Assembly: GCA_021846985.1 (NCBI GenBank)
Contig: JAJZVX010000016.1
Span: 19,675-83,674, forward strand
DNA from: Acidobacteriota bacterium
Lineage (GTDB): Bacteria > Acidobacteriota > Terriglobia > Terriglobales > Acidobacteriaceae
Direction: 5' to 3'
Length of the DNA stretch: 64,000 nt
Shown: in pieces, positions 27,315 to 36,509 of the stretch
How positions within the stretch are numbered: position 1 is the stretch's first letter
Layout: every line of letters starts with the position of its first letter
Program-made: the position numbers and the translations under genes
The notes under the pieces: generated by a model
What the model was told of the DNA's origin: nothing
Seen by the model: only the letters and a program-made list of their open reading frames with translations
The model's database searches: none

Positions 27315-27707
27315 ATGGCAGAGAAGTCCATCCTCAACAACGCTTGGCCCGTTGCGTTCCTCGCCACGCGTCACCCGGAAAGGGCGCGCGCCTTTTATGA
27401 ATCGGCGCTCGGGCTATGCCTTTTGGCCGATGAGCTGCCCTTTGCGCTCGTCTTCGACGCCAATGGCACCATGCTGCGCATAACCCCCGTGCAGGAACAT
27501 CGTCCGCAGCCTTTCACCGTGCTGGGCTGGGAAGTGGACTCCATCGAGGATACCGTGCGGCAGCTCATGGCGGCCGGCGTGGAGTTTGCTCGCTATCCCG
27601 GCCTGAATGACAGCGGCCCGCTCCCCATCTGGACATCGCCCAACGGAGCGCGCGTGGCCTGGTTTCTCGACCCCGACCGCAATGTGCTGAGCCTGACCCA
27701 GCCCTGA
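27315..27707 (+). CDS. glyoxalase/VOC-fold protein
   Basis: The 130-residue single-domain protein has the vicinal oxygen chelate pattern: FLATRHPERARAFYESALGLCLLADE, a central strand, and GARVAWFLDPDRNVLSL at the end. The presumed metal-binding set is incomplete by eye, so it may be a binding protein rather than an enzyme. The ATG at 27315 follows GGAGG, better than the GTG at 27309. Function unknown. Confidence 0.85.
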   Translation: MAEKSILNNAWPVAFLATRHPERARAFYESALGLCLLADELPFALVFDANGTMLRITPVQEHRPQPFTVLGWEVDSIEDTVRQLMAAGVEFARYPGLNDSGPLPIWTSPNGARVAWFLDPDRNVLSLTQP

Positions 27708-27726
27708 CCGCACACGCCCCGGCAAA

Positions 27727-27751
27727 CCCGCGCCGCGGATGCGGACGCGGG
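27727..27751. terminator. possible hairpin between convergent VOC gene and dnaA
   Basis: CCCGCGCCGC pairs with GCGG-A-CGCGGG around a GGAT loop with a bulged A. It sits between two convergent stops. No T-tract follows on either strand, so it may only be a factor-assisted terminator. Confidence 0.4.
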
Positions 27752-27774
27752 CGGGCTGCCTGCTCCCGCCGTCC

Positions 27775-29169
27775 CTAGGCGTTCAACTGATCCTGCAACT
27801 TGTTGAGCGTGCGGTGCAGATCCTTGTCCGTGCGGCGCTGCTCGTCGATCTTGCCGATGGAGTGCATCACCGTGGTGTGGTGTTTGTTGCCGAACTGGCG
27901 GCCGATCTCAGGCAGACTGGCCTCGGTCATCTGCTTGGCCAGGTACATGGCGATCTGGCGCGGCACTACCACGTTGCGGGAGTTGTTCTTCTGCTTCAGG
28001 TCGGCAACGCGCATGCCGAACTGCTCGGCCACAGCGCGCTGAATGGCCTCGATGGTGATCTTGCGCACCTGCATGTCGATGAACTGCTTCAGGCACTGCT
28101 GGGTAGAGGCCAGCGTGATCTCCATTTTGTTCAGGTTGCACCAGGCCACCAGGCGGGTGAGCGCGCCCTCCAGCTCGCGCACATTGGTGCGCACGTTCGA
28201 GGCAATGAAAAGCGCCACGTCGGTGGGCAGCGTCACCTGCTCGCTTTCCGCCTTCTTCTGCAGAATCGCAACCTTGGTTTCCAGGTCGGGCGGCTGGATG
28301 TCGGCGATCAGACCCCACTCGAAGCGTGAGCGCAGCCGGTCTTCGATCTCCGCCAGCTCCTTGGGCGGCCGGTCGCTGGCGATAACGATCTGGCGCATGC
28401 TCTCGTGAAGAGCGTTGAAGGTGTGAAAAAACTCCTCCTGGGTGCGCTCCTTCTGGGCAATGAACTGGATGTCGTCGATCAGCAGCACGTCCACGGAGCG
28501 GAAGCGGTCACGGAAGCCGGTCATGCGGTCGTTGCGCAGCGAGGAGATCATCTCGTTGGTGAACTTTTCCGCCGAGACGTAGCAGATGGTGGCAATCGGC
28601 TGCCGGCGCTTCACCTCGTGCCCAATGGCGTGCATCAGGTGCGTCTTGCCCATGCCCACGCCGCCATAGAGGAAGAGCGGATTGTAGGCGCGGGAGGGAC
28701 GCTCCGCCACGGCCAGCGCCGCCGCGCGGGCAAACTGGTTGCCGTTGCCGATAACGAAGTTGTCAAAGGTATAGCGGGGATTGAGCTGGGCCAGTGACCA
28801 GTCGATGCTTTGCTGCACCGGGGGGCGCTGCGGCGGCGCGGAGGGCGCATGGGTGGGAACCGGTCCGAAGCCGCCGTCCCTGCGCTGCGGCGGGACGGAG
28901 GGATCCTCCTCGGCGGTGACGAAGCTGACGTCGTCCAGATCCAGCGCCTGCAGGTCGATGGCCTCCTGGATCAGATCCCCATATTTCTCGCCGATATGTT
29001 GAAACTCGGGCGAAGGCACGCGCACATAGAGCGTCCGCCCGGCAACATGGCTGTACCGGGTGGGCTTGAGCCAGGTCTCGAAGGACTGGCGGATGACCTT
29101 TTTCTCCAGCGCGGCAAGAATTTTCAGCCACGGGTTGAGAATCGTTGCAGGTGAAGCTGCTGGAGCCAT
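27775..29169 (-). CDS. dnaA: chromosomal replication initiator DnaA
   Basis: DnaA binds origin boxes and opens the duplex. All four domains are visible in 464 residues: domain I (residues ~8-75), a Pro/Gln-rich linker, the AAA+ ATPase with Walker A GGVGMGKTHLMHA and Walker B VLLIDDIQF, and the C-terminal box-binding helix-turn-helix including LPEIGRQFGNKHHTTVMHSI. AAGGA lies 9 bases before the ATG. It is divergent from rpmH. Confidence 0.99.
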   Translation of the reverse strand: MAPAASPATILNPWLKILAALEKKVIRQSFETWLKPTRYSHVAGRTLYVRVPSPEFQHIGEKYGDLIQEAIDLQALDLDDVSFVTAEEDPSVPPQRRDGGFGPVPTHAPSAPPQRPPVQQSIDWSLAQLNPRYTFDNFVIGNGNQFARAAALAVAERPSRAYNPLFLYGGVGMGKTHLMHAIGHEVKRRQPIATICYVSAEKFTNEMISSLRNDRMTGFRDRFRSVDVLLIDDIQFIAQKERTQEEFFHTFNALHESMRQIVIASDRPPKELAEIEDRLRSRFEWGLIADIQPPDLETKVAILQKKAESEQVTLPTDVALFIASNVRTNVRELEGALTRLVAWCNLNKMEITLASTQQCLKQFIDMQVRKITIEAIQRAVAEQFGMRVADLKQKNNSRNVVVPRQIAMYLAKQMTEASLPEIGRQFGNKHHTTVMHSIGKIDEQRRTDKDLHRTLNKLQDQLNA

Positions 29170-29709
29170 GATGCTGATCCTTTACCCGCGCCACCGACAA
29201 ACCCAGAACATGATTCATCCACACGCATTCGGCAACAGAACTCCCAACGAAACGCAAGACACAAATCCCTGCGCTTTGGCTTGAACCGCCGTTGGTCTGC
29301 GTGCTGCTGATCTGCCCCTGAATGAACCACGGGGCCCGGAGTGAAACTGAATCCGTGGGGCGCTAAGAACTTTTCAGAACGGGTCCGATGTTAGCACATT
29401 TGCGGTTGGTTGCAATCGGTCTTTCACACAACTTTTCGCCTGAAGAGCTAAGTTGCACCAATGCTGGTGAAAGCAGGCGATGCGCACGTTACCAGAGTCA
29501 CGGCGGGAAGCGTTTTCATTGCAAATTGCGGAGAATGAGACGGGGGACGAGCAAGTCCGCAGCTCAACGGCAAGCCCGCTGCCATCGCCCCGAATGCCGT
29601 CCAGCGCCACTCTGCCCTTTGGCCGGCTGGATTCCTGGCGCAAGCTGCGATACACTTAATACTTGCCGACTTGGCACAGATTTCAGCCACTGAAGAGGAG
29701 CGCAGTTTC
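29170..29709. other. dnaA-rpmH divergent intergenic region; possible but unproven oriC
   Basis: This is the longest gene-free gap in the left two-thirds of the window and lies where many bacteria carry oriC. It contains an AT-richer segment at about 29365-29460. I searched by eye for DnaA boxes (TTATCCACA) and found only one near match, TCATCCACA at 29215-29223, so there is no cluster. It certainly holds the dnaA and rpmH promoters. A TACACT hexamer at 29651 is a weak -10 candidate for rpmH. Confidence 0.45.
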
Positions 29710-29865
29710 ATGCCCAAGCGCACATTTCAACCCAATCGCCGCAAGCGCGTGAAGACACACGGTTTCCGGGCGCGGATGAAGACCAAGAGCGGCGCTGCCG
29801 TGCTTAGCCGCCGTCGCGCCATCGGTCGCAAGCGCGTTGCCGTCAGCGCCGGATATCGCGACTAG
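29710..29865 (+). CDS. rpmH: 50S ribosomal protein L34
   Basis: The 51-residue basic protein begins [20 protein letters not shown] and contains the conserved RARMKTKSG and [11 protein letters not shown] segments of bL34. It is a few residues longer than average. GAGGAG precedes the ATG. It opens the cluster rpmH-rnpA-yidD-yidC. Confidence 0.98.
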   Translation: MPKRTFQPNRRKRVKTHGFRARMKTKSGAAVLSRRRAIGRKRVAVSAGYRD

Positions 29866-29939
29866 CACCTGACCCGCCCTTCGGTTTGAGCCGGAGAAAA
29901 TCGCTCGCGCCATCCGGCTGCAACGCCCCCGGCCTTGCC

Positions 29940-30374
29940 ATGAATCAGCCTTCCAGCAGCGCGCCGCGCCAGTCGCTGGCGGGGATGCGCTTACGCAAAC
30001 ACGCGGACTATCAGCGCGCCTATGCGGTTGCGCGCAGACTGAAATCGGCGTCGATGAACTGGTTTCTGGCGCCGCAGACGGCCGCTCTGCCAGGCTCGCT
30101 GTTGCCCGCGCTTCCACGCGTGGGATTGACCGTGGGCAAGGTGCTCGGCAAGGCGCACGAGCGCAACCGCATCAAGCGGCGCCTGCGCGATGTGCTGCGA
30201 CGCCACGTGGAGATGCTGCCGCCCGGCTGCGACCTGATCCTGCATCCGCGGCGCGCGGTGCTGACCATGGCATTTGCGCAGCTCGAGGCCGAGGTCATGC
30301 GCATTCTCGAGCAGGCGCGGACGGAAGCCACGCACTGCCGCGCAGGCGCCGCGCCACGGATCGGCAGGCCATGA
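29940..30374 (+). CDS. rnpA: ribonuclease P protein component
   Basis: RnpA assists the RNase P RNA in tRNA 5'-end maturation. The protein contains RLRKHADYQRAYA at the N-terminal strand, VGLTVGKVLGKAHERNRIKR with the RNR signature, and RRLRDVLRRH. I used the ATG at 29940 (144 residues); an ATG at 29988 would fit the usual family N-terminus better, and a TTG at 29886 is possible. None has a strong ribosome site. It overlaps yidD by 4 bases. Confidence 0.95.
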   Translation: MNQPSSSAPRQSLAGMRLRKHADYQRAYAVARRLKSASMNWFLAPQTAALPGSLLPALPRVGLTVGKVLGKAHERNRIKRRLRDVLRRHVEMLPPGCDLILHPRRAVLTMAFAQLEAEVMRILEQARTEATHCRAGAAPRIGRP

Positions 30375-30631
30375 CGCGCCTTTTGCTGGCCGCGCTGAAT
30401 TTTTATCGCCGGTGGATCTCTCCGGCGCTGCACGCGCTCAACCCCGGGGGCTGCCGGTATCTGCCCACGTGTTCTGAGTACGCCTCGCAGGCCATCGTGG
30501 TGCATGGGCCCCTGAAGGGATCGGCGCTGGCCCTGTGGCGGTTGCTGCGCTGCAACCCTTTCGCGCGCGGAGGACTGGACCTGGTGCCGCCGCGGAAAGC
30601 GCACCATCCCGGGCGCGAACCGTTACCATAG
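30371..30631 (+). CDS. yidD: membrane protein insertion efficiency factor YidD
   Basis: The 86-residue protein shows the YidD pattern: LNFYRRWISPALHALNPGGCRYLPTCSEYASQAI with the three conserved Cys or near-Cys positions, and LLRCNPFARGGLDLVP. It lies at the membrane periphery and aids YidC-dependent insertion. It overlaps rnpA by ATGA and precedes yidC. Confidence 0.96.
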   Translation: MTRLLLAALNFYRRWISPALHALNPGGCRYLPTCSEYASQAIVVHGPLKGSALALWRLLRCNPFARGGLDLVPPRKAHHPGREPLP

Positions 30632-30700
30632 AAAGTGCGACAACCGGCGGTCGGCCGCTACAAGCGCCTGGATCGGACCCCAATCGATAGGACGTGTCTT

Positions 30701-32551
30701 TTGGCAGAAATCAGCAATCCCAATCTTCAAAGCCCGGCTCCCGGCGGCGGGGGCGGCGATTCGCGCTCTCTGCTGTTCATCACCATGATGGCGCTGGCGG
30801 TGCTGCTCGGTTACCAGTACCTGATGCCCGGCAAGAACACGCCGCCCGCGCAGAACCAGCAGCAGAGCGCGCGGCAAAGCGCGGCTCCAGCGGCGCCCCA
30901 GCCGCCCGCGCCGGCGGCCGCCGCCGGCAAACCCGCGCAAACCCCGGCCGCGCAGACGCCAGCCATCTCCGCCGCATCCGAAAGCAAGACCGTCATCGAG
31001 AACGGCAAGTTTCGCATTGTCTTTACCAACCGCGGCGCGCAGGTGGAGCAGTGGACGCTCGAAGACCCGCAGTACAAGGACCACCCCGGTCCGGGCGGCA
31101 AGCAACTGGATCTGGTGAATTCCATGGCCGGTCCCTATGACCGCCCGCTCTCCCTGTTCACCTACGACCAGGAACTCAACAAACTGCTGAATCAGAACGC
31201 GCTCTACCAGGTGACGGCAACGGGAGCAACAACGCCCTCCGGCGCGCTCCGCGCTCCCTGCTCGATCACCTTCCGCTATGCCGCCGGCGGCATGGAGGCG
31301 GTCAAGACCTTCCGCTTCGACCAGAGCTACGTGGTAAGCGTGGAAACCGAGGTCAAGCGTGATGGCGCGCCGGTGCGGGCGCTGGTGGCCTGGCCCAGCG
31401 GCCTGGGCGACCAGACCGACGCCGTGCAGTTCGCCACCGGCAAGATCATGTGGTCGGTCGGCGGCAAGGAAGGCTCAACGGATGCCAAGAAGGTGAGCGG
31501 CAACGACACCCTCGACCAGCCCTATGACTACGTGGCCCTGGGCGACCTGTACTTTGCCGCCGCGTTTCTCCCCGACCATCCCGATCGCACCACCGCGGTC
31601 ACGTTCCACCAGTCCGCGCAAATGCCCGCCGAGGCCAGCGATCCCAACAGCCAGAAACGGCAGGTGGATGTGATCGGCCTGGCCGTGGGCGACACCAGCG
31701 GCATCACGCGCCTGCGTCTCTTCGCCGGCCCCAAGGAAACCGACCTCCTCAAGTCGATTCATGCCATGGGCCCCGATGGCAAACCCGACGGCCCCTCGCT
31801 GGAGCCGCTCATCCAGTTCGGCATGCTCACCGTCATCGCCAAGCCTCTTTACCTGGCGCTGCGCTTTCTCAAGGGACTGCTCGGCCCCGGAGCGTACAAC
31901 TGGGGCTGGGCCATCATCATCGTCACCGTGATCTTCAACCTGGCGCTGCTGCCCACCCGCTTCTCGATGATGAAGTCGTCGCTGAAGATGATGCGCATCC
32001 AGCCCAAGGTGGAGGCCATCAAGCGCAAGTACGCGCACCTGAAGGTGAGCGACCCCAAGCGCGGCGAGATGAACACGGAGATGATGGCGCTCTACAAAAC
32101 CGAGGGCGTGAACATGTATGGGAGCTGCCTGCCCATGCTGCTGCAGATGCCCCTCTTCTTCGCCTACTACCGCGTGCTGCTGGCGGCGGTGGAGTTGCGC
32201 CAGGCGCAATGGTTCTGGCTCACCGATCTCTCCTCGCCCGATCCCAAGTACATCCTGCCCATCCTGATCCTGGTGACCATGTTCCTGGTGCAGTTCATTA
32301 CGCCTTCGCCGGGCATGGACCCCAACCAGCGCCGCATGATGGCCATCATGATGCCGGTTATCTTCGGCTTCTCAATGCTGCATTTCGCTTCCGGCCTGGC
32401 TCTTTATTGGTGCACCGGCAACGTGATCAATATCCTCATCCAGGTCGGCATCAACCAGTCGAGCATCGGCAAGGAGATGCACGCGCTGGCCGCCAGACGC
32501 GCCGCCAAAAAAGGCGGCGGTGGCGTGAAGGGGCTCCTGGGGCGGCGGTAA
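30701..32551 (+). CDS. yidC: membrane protein insertase YidC
   Basis: YidC inserts and folds inner-membrane proteins alone or with SecYEG. The 616-residue protein has helix 1 (LLFITMMALAVLLGYQYLM), an Ala/Pro/Gln-rich linker, a large periplasmic beta domain (~100-360), and the five-helix insertase core from about residue 380 (YNWGWAIIIVTVIFNLALLP, then KMMRIQPKVEAIKRKY). The TTG at 30701 (protein LAEISNPNLQSP) fits acidobacterial YidC starts and has AGGAC upstream; GTG at 30635 would add 22 basic residues. Jag does not follow. Confidence 0.97.
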   Translation: MAEISNPNLQSPAPGGGGGDSRSLLFITMMALAVLLGYQYLMPGKNTPPAQNQQQSARQSAAPAAPQPPAPAAAAGKPAQTPAAQTPAISAASESKTVIENGKFRIVFTNRGAQVEQWTLEDPQYKDHPGPGGKQLDLVNSMAGPYDRPLSLFTYDQELNKLLNQNALYQVTATGATTPSGALRAPCSITFRYAAGGMEAVKTFRFDQSYVVSVETEVKRDGAPVRALVAWPSGLGDQTDAVQFATGKIMWSVGGKEGSTDAKKVSGNDTLDQPYDYVALGDLYFAAAFLPDHPDRTTAVTFHQSAQMPAEASDPNSQKRQVDVIGLAVGDTSGITRLRLFAGPKETDLLKSIHAMGPDGKPDGPSLEPLIQFGMLTVIAKPLYLALRFLKGLLGPGAYNWGWAIIIVTVIFNLALLPTRFSMMKSSLKMMRIQPKVEAIKRKYAHLKVSDPKRGEMNTEMMALYKTEGVNMYGSCLPMLLQMPLFFAYYRVLLAAVELRQAQWFWLTDLSSPDPKYILPILILVTMFLVQFITPSPGMDPNQRRMMAIMMPVIFGFSMLHFASGLALYWCTGNVINILIQVGINQSSIGKEMHALAARRAAKKGGGGVKGLLGRR

Positions 32552-32686
32552 AAACAGTTCTCGGTCTTCAGCGCATGGTTCGCCGCGCGCCGCCGCGGCG
32601 AATGATGCACCTGCTCTCCCTTTCGCTCCTGCCTCTTCTCCCTTCTCTCGCCTCATCCAGCCCTTCTGGTGTATTGTCCATTCGGT

Positions 32687-33412
32687 ATGGATAATTCGTT
32701 CAACAGTTCTCCCCATCCGGCTCCCGAAGCCGAAGAAGTCTACCGCCGCTGGATTCATTTCCTCGACGAGGAATTCACGCGCCACCACTTGCCCGAGCGC
32801 CGCGCCGAGATTGTGCGCGATCAGCTTTACCAGCTCTACCTCGGCCGCCCGCACGGCGGCAAGCTGAACCTGACGCTGACCAGCGAGTTGCCGGGCAACG
32901 TGCTGAGCCTCTCGCTGGACCCGGAAAACGTGACCCTCGAAGCGGAGCACTTTGCCGACGTGGACCCCGCCGAGTTCGCCGCGCGCAAGCCGCTGCTGTG
33001 GTTCTGGCAGATGTTCGACCGCTCACCCATCGGCACCAATCACTGGCTGGGCATTCGCTTCCGCTGCATGCTGGGCCGGCACATCTTCGCCCGCATGGGC
33101 GCGGGCGTCAAGATTCATCACGGCGTCGATCTCAGCTTCGGATACAACTTGTGGATCGACGACGGAGTAACCATCCGCCACGGAGTGCGGCTGAACGACC
33201 GCGGCGGCATCCGGCTCGGCAAAGGCGCGGTGATCGGCTCGTTTGCCCGCATCTACTCGCAGACGCATGGCGCTGAGGATTACAACAAGGTGACGCTGGC
33301 GTCCACCGAGATTGGCGCGGGAGCGCGCATCGCCAGCCACGCCATTGTGCTGGCCGGACAGCGCGTGGCTGCCGGCGCCTCTGTGGGCAGCTTCCCGGGT
33401 GAAAGCCTGTAG
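32687..33412 (+). CDS. left-handed beta-helix acyltransferase-like protein
   Basis: The 241-residue protein has an all-helical N-terminal part (residues 1-100) followed by hexapeptide repeats (ARMGAGVKIHHGVDLSFGYN, then GIRLGKGAVIGSFARIYS and ARIASHAIVLAGQRVAAGA). These resemble LpxA-type or maltose O-acetyltransferase-type coils, and the His in KIHHGV is a possible catalytic residue. The substrate is unknown. The ATG at 32687 has no strong ribosome site. Confidence 0.82.
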   Translation: MDNSFNSSPHPAPEAEEVYRRWIHFLDEEFTRHHLPERRAEIVRDQLYQLYLGRPHGGKLNLTLTSELPGNVLSLSLDPENVTLEAEHFADVDPAEFAARKPLLWFWQMFDRSPIGTNHWLGIRFRCMLGRHIFARMGAGVKIHHGVDLSFGYNLWIDDGVTIRHGVRLNDRGGIRLGKGAVIGSFARIYSQTHGAEDYNKVTLASTEIGAGARIASHAIVLAGQRVAAGASVGSFPGESL

Positions 33413-33458
33413 CCCGGAAAGCTATGACCGGCGGCCGCCGGAAGCAAGGGAGGAGAAG

Positions 33459-34511
33459 ATGCCTGGCGCAGGATCGCGATTCACCCGCCGCGAATTGGTG
33501 ATCGGCTCGGCCGCGCTGGCCGGCAGCTTGGCCATGCGCGGCGCCAACCTGCCCGTGGCCGCGCCGCGTCCCGGCGAGTCGTTCACCGACTTTCAGCAGC
33601 GCCGCCGCCGCGAGCTCTGGAACCTGCTCGGCGATCTGCCCTGGGATCACAAACCCGCGCCGCCGCGCCTGTTGAGCACCGAAAAACACGACGGCTACAC
33701 ACTGGAAAGGCTGGAACTGGATTTGAACGGCATCGAGCCTGTTCCGGCACTGCTTCTCATTCCCGACCGCCGCCCCCATCCCGCGCCAGGATTGCTCTTC
33801 ATGCACTGGCACGCCGGCCAGTACGGCCTGGGCAAGGAACAGTTGCTGCGGGGCACTGAGGTGCAGCCTCCCTACGCGCCCGTCTGCGCGCAAAAGGGGC
33901 TGGTAACGCTGGCCATCGATAGCTGGTGCTTCGGCGGGCGCAAGCACGAGGCCAACGGCCAGCAGGGCGAGGAAGACGCCTTCAAGCTGATGCTCTGGCA
34001 GGGCCGCGTTCTCTTCGGCATGATGCTCTTCGACGAGTACCAGGCGCTCTCTTATCTGGCCAGCCGACCGGAGGTCGATGCGGCGCGCCTGGGCGCCTTC
34101 GGCATGTCGATGGGCGCCACCAAGGCGTGGTGGCTGGCGGCGCTCGATCCGCGCGTGCACACCGCCATCGACGTTTGCTGCCTCACCGACTACGACGCGC
34201 TGATTGCCGAGAACGGGCTGCACCAGCACGGCATTTACTACTTTGTGCCCGCGCTGCTCAAGCACTTTACCTCGGCGCAGATCAACGCGCTCACCGTGCC
34301 ACGCCCCCACCTGAGCGTGAACGGCCGCAAGGACCCGCTCACGCCGCCGGAAGGCGTGGAAAGGATTCGCGCCGAACTGCTGCCGCTCTACCGCACCTAC
34401 GGGCGCGAAGAGAATCTTCACATCGAGCTCTTCGACTGCGCGCACCAGGAGCTGCCGCAGATGCGGGCGGAGATTCTCGCCTGGATGGATCGCCATCTGG
34501 TGGCGGGCTGA
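33459..34511 (+). CDS. Tat-exported alpha/beta-hydrolase (dienelactone hydrolase/acetyl esterase type)
   Basis: The 350-residue protein starts with a twin-arginine signal (FTRRELVIGSAALAGSLAM). The hydrolase fold has nucleophile motif GMSMG, a likely Asp in NGRKDPLTPP and a likely His in DCAHQELPQ. The GDLPWDHKPAPPRLLS and LLFMHWHAGQYG segments suggest the acetyl-xylan-esterase or dienelactone-hydrolase group. GGGAGGAG precedes the ATG. The likely site of action is the periplasm, and the substrate is an ester, probably from polysaccharide. Confidence 0.88.
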   Translation: MPGAGSRFTRRELVIGSAALAGSLAMRGANLPVAAPRPGESFTDFQQRRRRELWNLLGDLPWDHKPAPPRLLSTEKHDGYTLERLELDLNGIEPVPALLLIPDRRPHPAPGLLFMHWHAGQYGLGKEQLLRGTEVQPPYAPVCAQKGLVTLAIDSWCFGGRKHEANGQQGEEDAFKLMLWQGRVLFGMMLFDEYQALSYLASRPEVDAARLGAFGMSMGATKAWWLAALDPRVHTAIDVCCLTDYDALIAENGLHQHGIYYFVPALLKHFTSAQINALTVPRPHLSVNGRKDPLTPPEGVERIRAELLPLYRTYGREENLHIELFDCAHQELPQMRAEILAWMDRHLVAG

Positions 34512-34594
34512 AGCCGCGTTCCCTGTTCCGTTCCGGTTCGTGCTTCCATGACTCGCCATGCTACCCTGAGTTTTCAGTCCCGGGGGTTTTTCGT

Positions 34595-35308
34595 TTGCAT
34601 CAACTCGACTTCATGAAGGCAGTCTTCGAGTTTGTGGTGCTGCTTTTTTCGCTCAGCGTTCACGAGTGCGCCCACGCCTGGACCGCCAGCCTTCTGGGCG
34701 ACCACACGGCGCGGCTCGAAGGCCGCATCACGCTCAACCCCATCTACCACATCGACCCCATCGGCACCCTGCTGTTTCCGGCCATCGTCATCTTCGGCCC
34801 CTTCTTCGGGTTCACCTTCTTCAGCGGCTTTCTGGTGGGCTGGGCCAAGCCCACCCCGGTCATCACGCGCAACTTTCGCAAGATTGTGCGCGACGAAAAC
34901 CTGGTGACGCTGGCCGGTCCCGCGTCGAACCTGCTGCTGGTGCTCGTGGCCTTTGCCATTCTGGCTGGCATGGCCATCTTTCTTCCCCATGGCCGCACCG
35001 TTGTGATCAGCTCGTTCCTGGCGGGGCTCGGCGGGGCCGCGGGCGTTATTCCGCAGCCGGTGGCGCTGCTGTGCTCCATCGCCATCCTGATCAACCTTTC
35101 GCTGTTTTTCTTCAACCTGTTGCCCATTCCGCCGCTCGACGGCAGCCACCTTGTGCGCAACCTGCTGCCCTACAACGCCGTGCAGGTGTACGACCGCATT
35201 GGCGGCTGGGCCAGCTACCTGCTGATGATCTTTGTGGGTGGTTTCATCCTGAGCCTGCTGATCGGTCCGTCGCTGGGGCTGGTGTTTGCCGCACTGCAGC
35301 GCCTGTAG
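34595..35308 (+). CDS. site-2 protease family (M50) metalloprotease
   Basis: This intramembrane metalloprotease-like protein of 237 residues has the zinc motif HECAH (residues 23-27) in helix 1 and the third ligand motif PPLDGSHL near residue 180. There are about six membrane helices and no PDZ domain. It resembles the SpoIVFB-like group. I prefer the TTG at 34595, since other family members have a few residues before the hydrophobic segment; the ATG at 34613 is the alternative. Confidence 0.88.
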   Translation: MHQLDFMKAVFEFVVLLFSLSVHECAHAWTASLLGDHTARLEGRITLNPIYHIDPIGTLLFPAIVIFGPFFGFTFFSGFLVGWAKPTPVITRNFRKIVRDENLVTLAGPASNLLLVLVAFAILAGMAIFLPHGRTVVISSFLAGLGGAAGVIPQPVALLCSIAILINLSLFFFNLLPIPPLDGSHLVRNLLPYNAVQVYDRIGGWASYLLMIFVGGFILSLLIGPSLGLVFAALQRL

Positions 35309-35421
35309 GCCGGCAGCCGCGCGCCGGCGCACGGCTGCCGCTACAATGGAATGAGGCTGATCACACTTTTTTTGAACCGATAGCCGCATCTTCGCGCACC
35401 ACCCCCGGAAACGACAGAAAC

Positions 35422-36453
35422 ATGCCCGAACCCGAGAATCCATCCACCCCTCCCCGCGTGCTGAGCGGGATGCGACCCACCGGCAAGCTCCATCTGGGCA
35501 ACTACATGGGCGCCCTGGCCAACTGGGTCAAGCTGCAGGACCAGTACGAGTGCTACTTCTTCATCGCCGACCTGCATGCGCTGACCACGGACTACGCCGA
35601 CACCACGGGCATTGCGCCCAACACGCTGGAGGTGGCGCGGGACTTTCTCGGCGCCGGGCTCGATCCCCAGCGGTGCACCATCTTTGTCCAGAGCCGCGTG
35701 CCGCAGCACTACGAGCTGCCCCTGCTGCTGGGCATGATCACGCCGCTGGGTTGGCTGGAGCGGGTGCCCAGCTACAAGGAGATGCAGGAAAACCTCACCA
35801 ACAAGGATCTGACCACCTACGGCTTCCTGGGCTATCCGGTACTGATGGCCTCGGATATCCTGCTCTACCAGCCGCAGTTTGTGCCCGTGGGCCAGGACCA
35901 GCAGGCACACGTGGAGCTGACGCGCGAGATTGCGCGGCGCTTCAACCAGTTTTATCCCCTGCGCGGCCGCGAGGTGCTGCCCGAGCCAAAGGTGCTGCTC
36001 ACCCCCTCGCCCAAGCTGCCCGGCACCGATGGGCGCAAGATGTCAAAGAGCTACGGCAACACCATCCAGATGACGGATCCGGAGCCAGTGGTGCGCCAGA
36101 AGCTAAAGACCATGGTCACCGACCCGGCGCGCATCCGGCGCAAAGATCCGGGCGACCCGGACAAGTGCCCGGTCGGCGATCTGCACAAAGTCTTTTCCAC
36201 GCCAGAGACGCTGGCCAAGGTCTATGATGGCTGCCGTTCAGCAGGTATCGGCTGCATCGAATGTAAAAGCTGGGCCGCCGACGCGCTGGTGCAGGTGCTC
36301 AACCCCATCCAGGAACGCCGGGCCAGCTACCCGGAGACGCGGGTCGAGGAGATTCTGGAGGAAGGCTCCCGCCGCGCCCGCGCCCGCGCCGGGCAGACCA
36401 TGGCCGAGGTGCGCGCCGCCATGCAGTTGAGCGCGGATGGCGTTCGCGGCTGA
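35422..36453 (+). CDS. trpS: tryptophanyl-tRNA synthetase
   Basis: This class I synthetase charges tRNA-Trp. The 343-residue protein has the HIGH-like motif in SGMRPTGKLHLGNYMGAL, the KMSKS motif in DGRKMSKSYGNT, and the DIYHTH-like active-site segment YFFIADLHALT. The ATG at 35422 follows GGAAA; frame opens upstream only as shadow. Confidence 0.97.
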   Translation: MPEPENPSTPPRVLSGMRPTGKLHLGNYMGALANWVKLQDQYECYFFIADLHALTTDYADTTGIAPNTLEVARDFLGAGLDPQRCTIFVQSRVPQHYELPLLLGMITPLGWLERVPSYKEMQENLTNKDLTTYGFLGYPVLMASDILLYQPQFVPVGQDQQAHVELTREIARRFNQFYPLRGREVLPEPKVLLTPSPKLPGTDGRKMSKSYGNTIQMTDPEPVVRQKLKTMVTDPARIRRKDPGDPDKCPVGDLHKVFSTPETLAKVYDGCRSAGIGCIECKSWAADALVQVLNPIQERRASYPETRVEEILEEGSRRARARAGQTMAEVRAAMQLSADGVRG

Positions 36454-36509
36454 TCGGCGTTGGCCGCGCCAGCAACTCACTCCGGCACGCGCCGTCATAA
36501 GGAACCCGG

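Noticed and set aside
29170..29709. A confident oriC call
   Set aside because: Only one near-match DnaA box was found; position alone is not enough, so it is listed as unproven.
34506..34515. GGCTGAAGCC palindrome at the end of the exported hydrolase gene as another REP-like copy
   Set aside because: Only 10 bp and without the flanking similarity shared by the 62.5-kb and 63.5-kb copies.
33926..34594. Upstream extension of the site-2 protease frame through the hydrolase gene
   Set aside because: It is out of frame with the hydrolase and non-hydrophobic; the protease starts at 34595 or 34613.
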